DNA from: Streptomyces sp. yr375
GTDB taxonomy: Bacteria; Actinomycetota; Actinomycetes; Streptomycetales; Streptomycetaceae
Assembly: GCF_900110755.1 (NCBI RefSeq)
Contig: NZ_FOFF01000006.1
Coordinates: 124,001 to 188,000 of the forward strand
Reading direction: 5' to 3'
DNA length: 64,000 nucleotides
In this document: in pieces, positions 42,198 through 51,503 of the stretch
Numbering within the stretch: position 1 is the stretch's first letter
How the letters are laid out: each line of letters starts with the position of its first letter
Translations under genes and position numbers: made by a program
The notes under the pieces: generated by a model
Seen by the model: the letters and a program-made list of their open reading frames with translations, nothing else
Told to the model about the DNA's origin: nothing
Databases searched by the model: none

Positions 42198-42638
42198 CTA
42201 CCGGGGCAGTTCGATCTGGTAGCGGAGGAAGCCGCGGTTTTCTGCCACCTTGTCGTAGAGGTGGCGGGCCGTGGTGTTGGACTCGTGGGTGTTCCAGTAG
42301 ACGCGGCAGCAGCCTTGGGTCTGGGCCCAGTCGGAGACCGCGGCGATCAGTGCGCGGGCCGCGCCCTTGCCGCGGGCCTCCGGTGCGGTGAAGAGGTCCT
42401 GGAGGTAACAGACGTCCGGACCCGACGTGTTGGGGTGGACGAAGAAGTGCGTGATGCCGACGAGCCTGCCGTCCAGCCGCGCACCGAGGGCGTGCAGCCG
42501 GGTGTCCGCCTGGAATGCGCGCCACGCCCTGTCGTACATCTCGGGCGGCTCGACGCGCTCGTAGAAGTCGATGTACGCGCCGAACAGGGCCTCCCAGTCG
42601 GCCCTGTCGGACGGTACGAGCTTGTTGATGCTGATCAT
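42198..42638 (-). CDS. GNAT-family N-acetyltransferase
   Basis: A 146-residue acetyltransferase. The acetyl-CoA loop is [23 protein letters not shown] near residue 88, followed by [30 protein letters not shown], a common ending in GCN5-type enzymes acting on small amines. The ATG at 42638 overlaps the aminotransferase stop (ATGA), so the two genes are coupled. Substrate unknown. Confidence 0.9.
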   Translation of the reverse strand: MISINKLVPSDRADWEALFGAYIDFYERVEPPEMYDRAWRAFQADTRLHALGARLDGRLVGITHFFVHPNTSGPDVCYLQDLFTAPEARGKGAARALIAAVSDWAQTQGCCRVYWNTHESNTTARHLYDKVAENRGFLRYQIELPR

Positions 42639-43750
42639 TCGGTACTCCCCCAAGCCTGCTCCGCCGCACGTACCGCGCCCGCCACATCCACGGTCAGGCC
42701 CTTTTCCTCCAGGGCCGCTCCCAGGGCCGTCAGGCTTTCGCGTACGACGTTCTGCGTGGCGTCCGTCCCGTAGTGGTTGACCCGGATCATCTCCTTGGCC
42801 AGTGCGCCCCCGCCCCCGCCCGCGGCCAGCGGCAGTGTCGGGGCGGTTTCCAGGGCGCGGGCCGCCAGTTCCGTCGCCGCCACGCCCGACGGTGCCCTCA
42901 GGGTGGTGGCGACCGGTGCCGCGTCCGTCGCGGTGTGGACGTACGGCTCCAGGCCGCCGCCCAGGGCCAGTACGCCCGCGCGGGTCGCCGCCGCGGCGGC
43001 GGCGTGACGGGCCGTCACCGTGGCCAGGCCCTCCGCCTCGATCCGCTCGACGCAGGCCTCCAGCGCCAGCATCTCCAGTTGGGCCGGGGCGTGCAGGAGG
43101 GTCTTGCGGCCGCCGTCGAGCCAGCGCTCCTTCCAGTCCAGGAGGGAGAGGTACGAGCGGCGCGGGGCCTGCGGGTTCGCGGACATCCGAGCCCAGGCCC
43201 GCTCGCTCACCGACACCGCCGACACGCCAGCCGGGCCGCCCATCGCCTTCTGCGCGCCGATCACGCACAGGTCCACGCCCCACGTGTCCGGCAGCACCGG
43301 CTCCGCGCCGATCGAGGCGACCGCGTCCAGGTAGAACAGCGCGCCGTACTCCCGTACCACCTCGCCGATCTCCGCGACCGGGTTGGTGTTGCCGGTCGCC
43401 GCCTCCGCGTGCACCAGCGAGACGAAGTCGATCTCGGGGTGCTCGGTGAAGGCCTCGCGGATCTGCGCCGCCGTCACCGCCGTGTGGAAGGGCACCGCCA
43501 GGTCGATGACGGTCGCGCCGCAGTCCCGCAGCCAGTCGCCGAAGGTCTGCCCGTAGGGGCCGGTGATCACGTTCAGCGCCACCGTGCCCGGACCGGCGGT
43601 CCCCCTGATCGCGCCCTCCAGCGGCAGCAGCGCCTCGCCCTGGGTGATCACGACGTCCTGCCGGGTGTCCAGGAGCCGGGCCACCCGGTCCTCGATCGAG
43701 GCGAAGTGCGCTGCGCTCAACGGGGCGAGATCCAGGAACGGGTGTGTCAC
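42635..43750 (-). CDS. Class V aminotransferase (alanine--glyoxylate/serine--pyruvate type)
   Basis: A 371-residue PLP enzyme. Typical features are [22 protein letters not shown] near residue 62, [40 protein letters not shown] near 113 and the PLP lysine in [21 protein letters not shown] near 170. It resembles alanine-glyoxylate and phosphonoacetaldehyde-forming relatives. It is coupled to the GNAT gene. The amino-acid substrate cannot be fixed from sequence. Confidence 0.85.
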   Translation of the reverse strand: MTHPFLDLAPLSAAHFASIEDRVARLLDTRQDVVITQGEALLPLEGAIRGTAGPGTVALNVITGPYGQTFGDWLRDCGATVIDLAVPFHTAVTAAQIREAFTEHPEIDFVSLVHAEAATGNTNPVAEIGEVVREYGALFYLDAVASIGAEPVLPDTWGVDLCVIGAQKAMGGPAGVSAVSVSERAWARMSANPQAPRRSYLSLLDWKERWLDGGRKTLLHAPAQLEMLALEACVERIEAEGLATVTARHAAAAAATRAGVLALGGGLEPYVHTATDAAPVATTLRAPSGVAATELAARALETAPTLPLAAGGGGGALAKEMIRVNHYGTDATQNVVRESLTALGAALEEKGLTVDVAGAVRAAEQAWGSTE

Positions 43751-43863
43751 GGGGGTGCTCTCTCTTCACTCACGGGGTAGAGGTGTCGAGAGTAACCGCA
43801 TGTGCTTCCTCCCTCTCTGTTGGCTACTTCTTAGGTCGGGCGGCCCGGTAACCATCGGTTTAA

Positions 43864-43892
43864 TTTGAGAGCCTCAAACTTCTCCTTATAAT
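43864..43892 (+). promoter_or_regulatory. Sigma-70-type promoter with overlapping inverted repeat for the amino-acid ABC operon
   Basis: TTGAGA (43865-43870) and TATAAT (43887-43892) have 16-bp spacing, close to the vegetative consensus. The -35 region lies in the inverted repeat TTTGAG-AGC-CTCAAA (43864-43878), a likely repressor operator. The lipoprotein start follows 70 bp downstream. Confidence 0.65.
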
Positions 43893-43961
43893 CGGAGTCG
43901 CAGTTCCCTCAGTTCCATCCGTTCCCTCCAGTCCCTCAGTCCTCTTTTAGGAAGGCCCGCC

Positions 43962-44861
43962 TTGAACACCCTTCCCGGGCGCAGGATCCGCGTTCTGGCC
44001 GCCACCACCGCGACGGCCGGGCTGCTGCTCGTCGCCGCCTGCACTTCCACCGATGACGGCGGCAGCGGCTCCAAGACCGCCGCCGGCGGGGTCGAGCTCG
44101 TCAAGGCGGGCCAGCTCACCACCTGCACCCATCTGCCCTACCCGCCCTTCCAGTCGGAGATCGACGGCAAGGTGCAAGGGTTCGACGTGTCCCTGATCGA
44201 TCTCGTCGCCAAGAACCTGGGCGTGCGGCAGGAGATCGTCGACACGCCCTTCGAGAACTTCAAGACCGGCGCGTTCCTCAACTCCGGCCAGTGCGACGTG
44301 GCCGCGGCCGGCATGACCATCACCGCGGAGCGGAAGAAGAACGTCGACTTCTCCGACCCCTACTTCGACGCCACGCAGGCCGTCCTGGTCGACAAGAGCG
44401 CGGCCGTCACCTCGCTCGCCGACGTGAAGGCCAAGAAGCTCAAGCTCGGTGCCCAGGCGCAGACCACCGGCGAGGACTACGCCACGAAGCAGGGCTTCGA
44501 CCCGGTCTCCTTCGAGTCCTCCGACGCCGTCCTCAACGGGCTGCGCACCGGGCAGGTCAAGGCCGTCATCATCGACTACCCGGTCGTCCAGGGCTGGTTG
44601 AAGGACAAGGCCAACGCCGCCGCCTTCAAGGTCGTCGACAACCTCAACACCGGTGAGCAGTACGGCTTCACGGTGAAGAAGGGCAACGCCAAGCTGCTCG
44701 CCGCCGTCAACAAGGCGCTGGCCGAGGCGAAGTCGGACGGGACCTACAAGACGCTGTACGAGAAGTGGATCGGGCCGTACGACGCGTCCGTCGCCGCCGC
44801 CTCCCCGGCCGCTACACCTTCAGCTTCCGCCTCCGTATCCGCTTCCGTCTCGGCCTCCTGA
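43962..44861 (+). CDS. Polar amino-acid ABC transporter substrate-binding lipoprotein
   Basis: A 299-residue SBP_bac_3-family receptor, starting at TTG 43962 after a GGAAGG site. The lipobox is LLVAAC with the lipidated Cys near residue 27. Family features are LTTCTHLPYPPFQSEIDGKVQGFDVSLIDLVAKNLG near 55 and CDVAAAGMTITAERKKNVDFSDPYF near 110. The C-terminus is an Ala/Ser/Val repeat tail from serine-rich codons. The ligand is probably a polar amino acid such as glutamate, glutamine or cystine; the exact one is unknown. Confidence 0.92.
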   Translation: MNTLPGRRIRVLAATTATAGLLLVAACTSTDDGGSGSKTAAGGVELVKAGQLTTCTHLPYPPFQSEIDGKVQGFDVSLIDLVAKNLGVRQEIVDTPFENFKTGAFLNSGQCDVAAAGMTITAERKKNVDFSDPYFDATQAVLVDKSAAVTSLADVKAKKLKLGAQAQTTGEDYATKQGFDPVSFESSDAVLNGLRTGQVKAVIIDYPVVQGWLKDKANAAAFKVVDNLNTGEQYGFTVKKGNAKLLAAVNKALAEAKSDGTYKTLYEKWIGPYDASVAAASPAATPSASASVSASVSAS

Positions 44862-44865
44862 CCCC

Positions 44866-45699
44866 ATGGCCGATACGGACGTACAACTCCAGCTCCGGCG
44901 AAAGGGGTTGACCCGGCGTCAGAAGCGCAGTCTGTCGCGTGGGGCGCAGTACGCGGTGTTCGTCGCGGCGGTGATCGTCTTCGCGGTCACGGCCGACTGG
45001 GGGCGGTTGAAGAACCAGTTCGCCCAGTGGGGCATCGCGAAGGAGATGTTCCCCGACGTCATCACGCTGGCGCTGAAGAACACCGTGCTGTACACGCTGT
45101 CCGGCTTCGTGCTCGGGCTGCTGCTCGGCCTGGTCATCGCGCTGATGCGGCTGTCCTCGGTCGGCCCGTACCGCTGGCTGGCCGGCGTGTACATCGAGAT
45201 CTTCCGCGGCCTGCCGGCCCTGCTGATCTTCGTCTTCATCGGCGTCGCCGTACCGCTGGCCTTCCCCGGCACGGAGATCATCGGCGGGACCTACGGCAAG
45301 GCCGCCCTCGCGCTCGGCCTGGTGGGGGCCGCGTACATGGCGGAGACCTTCCGCGCGGGCATCCAGGCGGTGCCCAAGGGGCAACTGGAGGCGGCGCGTT
45401 CGCTGGGCTTCTCGCCCGCGCGGGCCATGGTCTCCATCGTCATTCCGCAGGCGTTCCGCATCATCCTGCCGCCGCTCACCAACGAACTCGTGATCCTCTT
45501 CAAGGACTCCTCGCTGGTCCTGCTCCTGGGCGTGACCCTGGCGGAACGCGAACTGTCCAAGTTCGGCCGGGACTTGGCCAGCGAGAAGGCCAACTCCACG
45601 CCGATCCTGGTCGCCGGCCTCTGCTATCTGCTGGTGACCATCCCGCTCGGCTTCGTCGTGCGCCGTATGGAGGCCAAGGCCCAGGAGGCCGTGAAATGA
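44866..45699 (+). CDS. Polar amino-acid ABC transporter permease
   Basis: A 277-residue HisM/GlnP-type permease. Five helices are evident; [32 protein letters not shown] begins the transport domain near 66. The ATPase-contact loop is [30 protein letters not shown] near 160. It starts 4 bp after the receptor gene and overlaps the ATPase gene (AAATGA). A single permease suggests a homodimer. Confidence 0.93.
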   Translation: MADTDVQLQLRRKGLTRRQKRSLSRGAQYAVFVAAVIVFAVTADWGRLKNQFAQWGIAKEMFPDVITLALKNTVLYTLSGFVLGLLLGLVIALMRLSSVGPYRWLAGVYIEIFRGLPALLIFVFIGVAVPLAFPGTEIIGGTYGKAALALGLVGAAYMAETFRAGIQAVPKGQLEAARSLGFSPARAMVSIVIPQAFRIILPPLTNELVILFKDSSLVLLLGVTLAERELSKFGRDLASEKANSTPILVAGLCYLLVTIPLGFVVRRMEAKAQEAVK

Positions 45700-46511
45700 G
45701 CCGACCCGAGATCGAAGTCCGCGACCTGCACAAGTCGTTCGGCGACAACGAGGTGCTGCGCGGCATCGACCTGGAGATCGGCCAGGGCGAAGTCGTGTGC
45801 GTGATCGGCCCGTCCGGCTCGGGCAAGTCGACGCTGCTGCGCTGCGTGAACCTGCTGGAGGAGCCGACCAAGGGCCAGGTCTTCGTCGGCGGCACCGAAC
45901 TCACCGACCCCGACGTCGACATCGACGCCGTACGCCGCCGTATCGGCATGGTCTTCCAGCAGTTCAACCTCTTCCCGCACCTGTCGGTGACCGAGAACCT
46001 CACCCTGCCGCAGCGCCGGGTGCTGCGGCGCGGCAAGGCGGAGGCGGCGCGGGTGGCCGCCGAGAACCTGGCGCGGGTGGGCCTGTCGGAGAAGGCGAGC
46101 GCCTACCCCGCCTCCCTCTCCGGCGGCCAGCAGCAGCGCGTGGCGATCGCCCGCTCCCTCGCCATGGGCCCCGAGGTGATGCTGTTCGACGAGCCGACGT
46201 CGGCGCTCGACCCGGAACTGGTGGGGGACGTCCTGGCCGTCATGCGCAGGCTCGCGCACGAGGGCATGACGATGATGGTGGTGACCCACGAGATGACGTT
46301 CGCCCGCGAGGTCGCCGACCGGGTCGTCTTCATGGACGGCGGCGTCGTCGTCGAGGACGGCACCCCGGCCGACGTCATCGGCGCTCCACGCCACGCACGC
46401 ACCCGCCACTTCCTCTCCCGCCTCCTCGACCCGGCGATGGCCGAGGTGGAGGAAGAGGTTGAGGAAGAGGCCCAAGAGTCCCCGGACCAGGTGGGCGGCC
46501 CCGAGAAGTAG
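45696..46511 (+). CDS. Polar amino-acid ABC transporter ATP-binding protein
   Basis: A 271-residue ATPase of the GlnQ/HisP type. Walker A is GPSGSGKST near residue 38, the Q-loop FQQFNLFPH near 89, signature LSGGQQQR near 144, Walker [13 protein letters not shown] near 164 and the switch His in VVTHEM near 199. A C-terminal Glu-rich tail ([12 protein letters not shown]) follows the domain. It completes the three-gene importer. Confidence 0.95.
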   Translation: MSRPEIEVRDLHKSFGDNEVLRGIDLEIGQGEVVCVIGPSGSGKSTLLRCVNLLEEPTKGQVFVGGTELTDPDVDIDAVRRRIGMVFQQFNLFPHLSVTENLTLPQRRVLRRGKAEAARVAAENLARVGLSEKASAYPASLSGGQQQRVAIARSLAMGPEVMLFDEPTSALDPELVGDVLAVMRRLAHEGMTMMVVTHEMTFAREVADRVVFMDGGVVVEDGTPADVIGAPRHARTRHFLSRLLDPAMAEVEEEVEEEAQESPDQVGGPEK

Positions 46512-46541
46512 CGCACCACGCGGCTCACTAAGGTGCGGTGC

Positions 46542-47633
46542 ATGAGCGATCACGCGGTGCTGCACGTGAAAGGGCGGGTCGTCGTCGGCCCCGAGGACGT
46601 CCGCGACGAGCTGTGGGTCGTCGACGGCCGGATCTCCTACGACCGTCCCGGCGGCGCTCGCGACGTCCGGACCGTCGAGGGCTGGGCGCTGCCCGGTCTG
46701 GTCGACGCCCACTGCCATGTGGGCCTGGGCGCGCACGGGCCGGTCGAGCCGGACGTCGCCGAGAAGCAGGCGCTGGCCGACCGCGAGGCGGGCACGCTGC
46801 TGATCCGCGACGCCGGCTCGCCCTCGGACACCCGCTGGGTCGACGCCCGCGACGACCTCCCGAAGATCATCAGGGCGGGCCGGCACATCGCCCGCACCCG
46901 CCGCTACCTCCGCGGCTACGCCCACGAGATCGAGCCCGCGGACCTGGTCGCGTACGTCGCCCGAGAAGCCCGGCGCGGCGACGGCTGGGTGAAGCTGGTC
47001 GGCGACTGGATCGACCGCGAGGTGGGCGACCTGGCCCCGAGCTGGCCCCGGGACGCGGTCGAGGCGGCCATCGCGGAGGCCCACCGGCTGGGCGCGCGGG
47101 TCACCGCCCACTGCTTCGCGGAGAACTCGCTGCGCGACCTGGTGGAGTCGGGCATCGACTGCGTCGAGCACGCCACGGGCCTCACGGACGAGCTGATCCC
47201 GCTGTTCGTCGAGCGCGGCGTCACGATCGTGCCGACGCTCGTCAACATCGCGACGTTCCCCGGCCTCGCGGCCGGCGGCGAGGCCAAGTTCCCGCGCTGG
47301 GCGGCCCACCTCCGCAGGCTGCACGCCCGCCGCTACGACACCGTGCGCGCCGCCTACGACGCCGGCATCCCGGTCTTCGTCGGCACGGACGCCGGCGGCA
47401 CGCTGCCGCACGGTCTGGTGGCGGCGGAGGTCGCCGAGCTGGTGACGGCCGGCATCCCCCCGCTGGAGGCGCTTTCGGCGACGACTTGGGGCGCACGCGC
47501 GTGGCTCGGACGCCCCGGTCTGGACGAGGGCGCTCCGGCGGACCTCGTCGTCTACGACACGGACCCGCGCGCGGACGTACGGGTACTGGCGGCCCCGCGC
47601 CGCGTGGTGCTCAACGGGACGGTGGTGAGCTGA
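46542..47633 (+). CDS. Amidohydrolase-family metallohydrolase
   Basis: A 363-residue TIM-barrel amidohydrolase (imidazolonepropionase/prolidase-like branch). Metal ligands are in VDAHCHVGLG near residue 55, the lysine strand WVKLVGDW near 148, TAHCFAENS near 188, EHATGL near 208 and FVGTDAGGTLPHG near 283. It has no signal peptide. It follows the ABC operon by 30 bp and may be cotranscribed, possibly hydrolysing an imported amide or dipeptide; substrate unknown. Confidence 0.87.
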   Translation: MSDHAVLHVKGRVVVGPEDVRDELWVVDGRISYDRPGGARDVRTVEGWALPGLVDAHCHVGLGAHGPVEPDVAEKQALADREAGTLLIRDAGSPSDTRWVDARDDLPKIIRAGRHIARTRRYLRGYAHEIEPADLVAYVAREARRGDGWVKLVGDWIDREVGDLAPSWPRDAVEAAIAEAHRLGARVTAHCFAENSLRDLVESGIDCVEHATGLTDELIPLFVERGVTIVPTLVNIATFPGLAAGGEAKFPRWAAHLRRLHARRYDTVRAAYDAGIPVFVGTDAGGTLPHGLVAAEVAELVTAGIPPLEALSATTWGARAWLGRPGLDEGAPADLVVYDTDPRADVRVLAAPRRVVLNGTVVS

Positions 47634-47758
47634 GCCGAGCGGAGCTGACCTGAGGGCGGTGCGGGCACACGGGATCCAGGAGTCACGGGATTGTGGAGAA
47701 CGTACGTGCTGCGTGATTCGAAGATGTGCACGGAAAACTCACGTTGGAGTGAACTCGC

Positions 47759-47772
47759 GTCAGCATGCTGAC
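47759..47772. promoter_or_regulatory. 14-bp perfect palindrome upstream of the LAQTG protein gene
   Basis: GTCAGCATGCTGAC is a perfect palindrome 62 bp before the TTG start, next to a TTGACC (47775) that could be a -35 element. Probable regulator site; regulator unknown. The rest of 47634-47834 shows no gene. Confidence 0.5.
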
Positions 47773-47834
47773 CGTTGACCGCTTGTACGTAATTCTTACG
47801 GGGTCCCGAAGCGTCTCTTCTGGGGGTCCCACCC

Positions 47835-48809
47835 TTGAACGGCAACACCTTCCGCATGCCCGCACGCCGCGTCGCCACCGTCCTGGCGACCACGGCCCTG
47901 GCCGCAGGTCCCGCGGCCCTGGCCGGCGCGGGCTCCGCCCACGCGACCGACGGCCAGGGCCGCGCGAGCGCGTCCGTCCTGCGCACCGGGCTCGACGTGG
48001 CCCTGCTCAACAAGACCGTCGGCATCCCGCTCACCGTCTCCCTGAACGAGGTGCAGGCCCCGCAGAGCGCCGAAAAGACCGCGCTCACCGCGGAGTTGAA
48101 CGGCGTCGACGGCGGCAGGCCGTTCAGCGTCCTGCGCGCGGACGTCGCCGAGGCCAAGGCGACGGTAGACGACACGAAGGCCGAGGCGTCCACCCGCCTC
48201 GCCCACGCCAAGCTGCACGTCCCCGGCCTCCCGCTGCTCTCCGTCATCGAGATCGGCGCGGTCACCTCGAAGGCGACCTGTGAGACCGGCAAGACCCCGG
48301 TCGCCGCCTCCAACGTGCTGGGCTCGGTGACGGTCCTCGGCAAGAAGGTGTCGGTGAGCGCGGGCGGCACGACGGAGGTTAAGGCACCCGGCGTGGGCGA
48401 AGTCCGCCTGGACCTCTCGCAGCGCAAGGTGACGTCCCGCACGGCAGCCGCCACCGCCCTCGAACTCACCGTCTCCGTCAACCCGTTGAACCTCAACGTC
48501 GCCGAGGTCACCGGCACCCTGACCCTCGCGAAAGCCACCTGCGAGACACCCGCGGCACGCGAACAGGGCGAGGAACAGGGGACGGGTGAGGAGCCCCAAC
48601 AGGGCGAGGAACAGGCCCAGTCCGCCGAGTCCGCCGAGCCGAGCACCGCCGCCCCGGCCGCCGACGTGAAGGCCCAGGGCGCACCCGCACAGGCGGACCT
48701 GGCCCAGACCGGCGGCAGTTCGACGACCCCGTACCTCGCGGGCGGCGCGGTGGCCCTGCTGGCGGCGGGCGGGGGAGCGGTGGCGCTGGCCCGCCGCAAC
48801 CGGGGCTGA
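47835..48809 (+). CDS. LAQTG-motif sortase-anchored surface protein (SCO1860-like)
   Basis: A 324-residue exported wall protein starting at TTG 47835 after GGGGG. The signal peptide (about residues 1-38) ends SAHA. A beta-rich domain has two Cys (ATCETGKTP near 158 and KATCETPA near 238) that may form a disulfide. A Glu/Gln/Ala/Pro-rich stalk precedes DLAQTGGSS near residue 290, a class E (LAxTG) sorting motif, then a helix and the tail ARRNRG. This fits the SCO1860 LAETG-anchored family. Its ligand is unknown; position beside the cobalamin cluster is conserved in Streptomyces as far as I recall. Confidence 0.9.
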   Translation: MNGNTFRMPARRVATVLATTALAAGPAALAGAGSAHATDGQGRASASVLRTGLDVALLNKTVGIPLTVSLNEVQAPQSAEKTALTAELNGVDGGRPFSVLRADVAEAKATVDDTKAEASTRLAHAKLHVPGLPLLSVIEIGAVTSKATCETGKTPVAASNVLGSVTVLGKKVSVSAGGTTEVKAPGVGEVRLDLSQRKVTSRTAAATALELTVSVNPLNLNVAEVTGTLTLAKATCETPAAREQGEEQGTGEEPQQGEEQAQSAESAEPSTAAPAADVKAQGAPAQADLAQTGGSSTTPYLAGGAVALLAAGGGAVALARRNRG

Positions 48810-48835
48810 CGAGACCGGAAGCCGGGACGCCGGGA

Positions 48836-48864
48836 GGGGCGAGGGGTACGGACCCCCTCGCCCT
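48836..48864. terminator. Bidirectional terminator between the LAQTG gene and cobC
   Basis: GGGCGAGGGG (48837-48846) pairs perfectly with CCCCTCGCCC (48854-48863) over a 7-nt loop, between two convergent genes. The stem abuts the cobC stop. Confidence 0.75.
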
Positions 48865-49925
48865 CACCTCCGCGTCAGTGCCAGCGCCTGGTCCAAGGCT
48901 TGGAGGAAACGGTTCACCGTCACCCGGTCGCGTACGGCCAGCCGTAGCCACTCCGTGTCCAGTCCGGGGAAGGTGTCCCCGCGCCGGACCGCGAACCCCA
49001 GGGTGCGCAGCCGGTGCCGGACGGCGGCGGCCCGGGGGATCCGGACGAGGACGAACGGTCCCTCCGCAGGCCCCGCGATCCGCACCCCGTCCGAGGCGAA
49101 CTCCTCGAGCCCGGCGACGAGATGGGCCCGGTCCGTGGCGACGCGGTGCGCGGCGTGGGCGGCTTCCGCCAGGGCCCGCGTACTCATGCACGCCTCCGCC
49201 GCGGCCAGCGCCGGGGTGGACACCGGCCACAGCGGCTGGGCCCGTTCCAGCTCGGCGATCGTCTCCGGTGCCGCCAGGACGTAGCCGATGCGCAGCCCCG
49301 CCAGCCCCCAGGTCTTCGTCAGGCTGCGCAGCACCACCAGGCCGGGTACGTCCGTCCGGTCGGCGAGCGCCTCCTGCTCTTCGGGCACCGCGTCCATGAA
49401 CGCCTCGTCGACCACCAACGTCCGCCCGACCCGCGCGAGTCGGGCGATCGCCTCGGCCGGGTGCAGTACCGACGTCGGGTTGGTCGGGTTGCCGATCACC
49501 ACCAGGTCGGCGTCCTCGGGAACGGCCGCCGGATCCAGCCGGAAACCGTCCTCCGCCCGCAGGATCAGCCGGTCCACACTGTGCCCGGCGTCCAGCAACG
49601 CCGCCTCCGGCTCCGTGAACTGCGGGTGCACGACCAGGGGTTGACGGACCTTCAGAGCACGCGCCAGCAGTACGAACGCCTCCGCCGCGCCCGCCGTCAG
49701 CAGCACCCGCTCCACCGGCAGCCCGTGCCGCGCCGCGACCGCCGCCCGCGCGGCCCGCCCGTCCGGGTAGGCCGCGAGGCCGGTCAGGGACGCGGCGACG
49801 CGCTCGCGCAGCCAGCGCGGCGGCGTGTCCGCGCGGACGTTCACGGCGAGGTCGACCAGCTCCGCACCGTCGTCCCGCACCTCGGCGTCCCCGTGGTGGC
49901 GCAGGTCGTGCCCGTCAGTGTGCAT
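48864..49925 (-). CDS. cobC: CobC-like PLP-dependent L-threonine-O-3-phosphate decarboxylase (Rv2231c-type)
   Basis: A class I/II-fold aminotransferase relative (353 residues) expected to make (R)-1-amino-2-propanol phosphate, the linker that joins the corrin ring to the nucleotide loop. The PLP lysine is in RSLTKTWGLAGLRIGY near residue 219, with NPTNPTS near 158 and VVDEAFMD near 184. I choose ATG 49925, overlapping the cbiX stop by 11 bp; a 51-bp longer start exists. It is the last gene of the cobalamin operon. Confidence 0.85.
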   Translation of the reverse strand: MHTDGHDLRHHGDAEVRDDGAELVDLAVNVRADTPPRWLRERVAASLTGLAAYPDGRAARAAVAARHGLPVERVLLTAGAAEAFVLLARALKVRQPLVVHPQFTEPEAALLDAGHSVDRLILRAEDGFRLDPAAVPEDADLVVIGNPTNPTSVLHPAEAIARLARVGRTLVVDEAFMDAVPEEQEALADRTDVPGLVVLRSLTKTWGLAGLRIGYVLAAPETIAELERAQPLWPVSTPALAAAEACMSTRALAEAAHAAHRVATDRAHLVAGLEEFASDGVRIAGPAEGPFVLVRIPRAAAVRHRLRTLGFAVRRGDTFPGLDTEWLRLAVRDRVTVNRFLQALDQALALTRR

Positions 49926-50859
49926 GGGAGTGCGCGTGCCCTCCGTGGTGATGATGCCCGTGACCGTGGTGTCCATCGTGGTCCCCGTCGTCGTCCGGGT
50001 GGAAGTGCGGCTGCTGCGGCAGCCCCACCTTGTCCTCGAACCCCGGCAGCGCGATCCGGTACACGCACGAGTCGCAGTTCATCCGCAGATCGCCCTTGAC
50101 GGCCTCCGCGTACCGCTCCATCACCAGGTCGAGCAGCTCCGGCTCGGGGCCGATGACGTCCGCCGACCGCACCTCCACCCCCGGGTGCGCCGCCGCCCAG
50201 CCCTCGGTCTGCTGCCGCACCCGGTCCGGCAGGATCCCGGTGAACAGGAAGTACGGCAGGACGACGATCCGCCGCGCGCCCAGCTTCACGCACCGGTCGA
50301 GCCCGCTCGGCACGTCCGGCGCGGCCAGCGACACGAACGCCGTCTCCACGCCCGCGTACCCGCGCCCCTCCCACAGCAGCCGCGCCGCCTTGTACACCTC
50401 GGCGTTGGCGTCCGGGTCCGTCGACCCGCGCCCCACCAGCAGCACGGTCACGTCGGCCAGATCCTCGGGCGTACGCCCCTCCGTGCCGAGCGCCTCCTCC
50501 AGCCGCCGCTCCAGCACGTTCAGCAGCGCCGGGTGCGGGCCCAGCGGACGCCCGTACGTGTACGAGATCCCCGGGTGCCGTTCCTTCTCGCGGGACAGGG
50601 CCGCCGGGATGTCCCCCTTGGCGTGCCCGGCGGACACCAGCATCAGCGGAACGGCGGCGAAACGGCGTACGCCCCGCTCCACCAGGTCGGCGACGGCTTC
50701 GCCCAGCGGCGGCGGGGACAGCTCGATGAAGCCGCCCGCGACGGGCAGTTCGGGGTGACGACGCCCCAACTCCCGTACGAAGTCACGGAACGCCTCGGCC
50801 CCGGCCTCGTCCCGGGTGCCATGGCCGGCGATGAGCAGGGCGGGCGGCGGGGTGGTCAC
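49915..50859 (-). CDS. cbiX: Sirohydrochlorin cobaltochelatase CbiX-like, with His-rich tail
   Basis: A 314-residue two-domain chelatase that inserts metal into sirohydrochlorin or a related tetrapyrrole. Domain 1 starts LLIAGHGTRDEAG (metal His) and has VPLMLVSAGHAKGDIP near 90. The second half repeats this as VLLVGRGSTDPDAN and VVLPYFLFTGILPDRV. The C-terminus ends in a His/Asp-rich stretch rich in HGH repeats, a probable metal store. GTG 50859 overlaps cobH by four bases. It might serve cobalt or nickel; cobalt is expected here. Confidence 0.88.
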   Translation of the reverse strand: MTTPPPALLIAGHGTRDEAGAEAFRDFVRELGRRHPELPVAGGFIELSPPPLGEAVADLVERGVRRFAAVPLMLVSAGHAKGDIPAALSREKERHPGISYTYGRPLGPHPALLNVLERRLEEALGTEGRTPEDLADVTVLLVGRGSTDPDANAEVYKAARLLWEGRGYAGVETAFVSLAAPDVPSGLDRCVKLGARRIVVLPYFLFTGILPDRVRQQTEGWAAAHPGVEVRSADVIGPEPELLDLVMERYAEAVKGDLRMNCDSCVYRIALPGFEDKVGLPQQPHFHPDDDGDHDGHHGHGHHHHGGHAHSHAH

Positions 50860-51503
50860 TGTTTCTCCTCGAAGGACGAAGCGGGGGACGATGCAGAGAG
50901 TGATATCGCGGGTGCCGCGGGGGCTGAAAGGGGGGTGTACAGCAGGGCGTTGAGCGCGGCGGCGGCGACCGCCGAGCCGCCCTTCTCGGACACGTTGCTC
51001 ACGGCGGGCAGCCCGCTCTCGCGCAGCGCGGCCTTCGACTCGGCCGCGCCGACGAAGCCGACGGGCAGCCCGATGACGAGCGCGGGGGAGGCGTCGAGCG
51101 TCAGCAGCTCCTCCAGGGCGGTCGGCGCACAGCCGATCACCCAGATCGCCCCCGGGCCGACCTCGTCGTACGCCAGTCGCACCGCGTGCGCCGAACGCGT
51201 CAGCCCCGCACCGGACTTGGCGTCCTTGAGCCGGCAGACGGTCTCGCGGCGCGTGATGCCCGCCGCGACCATCTCCACGTCCACGACGACGGGCGCACCG
51301 GCGTGCAGCGCGGCCTGCGCCGTCGCCAACTCGCCCTCGTCCAGGACGAGATCGCGGGCGTACTCCAGATCGGCGGCGGAGTGGATGACCCGCTCCACCA
51401 CCGCCCGGGTCAGCGGCGGAAGGTGCGAGGTGTCCAGGCGGGCGCGCAGCCGCCGGAACGACTCCTGCTCGATCGGATGGACCACACGGGCCGAGGGATT
51501 CAC
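50856..51503 (-). CDS. cobH: Precorrin-8X methylmutase
   Basis: Moves a methyl group from C-11 to C-12 to give hydrogenobyrinate (cobyrinate in the early-cobalt route). The 215-residue protein has the catalytic His in VERVIHSAADLEYAR near residue 43, the pocket VVVDVEMVAAGI near 75 and LVIGLPVGFVGAAESKAAL near 150. GTG 51503 overlaps the preceding stop (GTGA). The last about 25 residues are a variable Ala/Ser-rich tail. Confidence 0.93.
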   Translation of the reverse strand: MNPSARVVHPIEQESFRRLRARLDTSHLPPLTRAVVERVIHSAADLEYARDLVLDEGELATAQAALHAGAPVVVDVEMVAAGITRRETVCRLKDAKSGAGLTRSAHAVRLAYDEVGPGAIWVIGCAPTALEELLTLDASPALVIGLPVGFVGAAESKAALRESGLPAVSNVSEKGGSAVAAAALNALLYTPLSAPAAPAISLSASSPASSFEEKQ

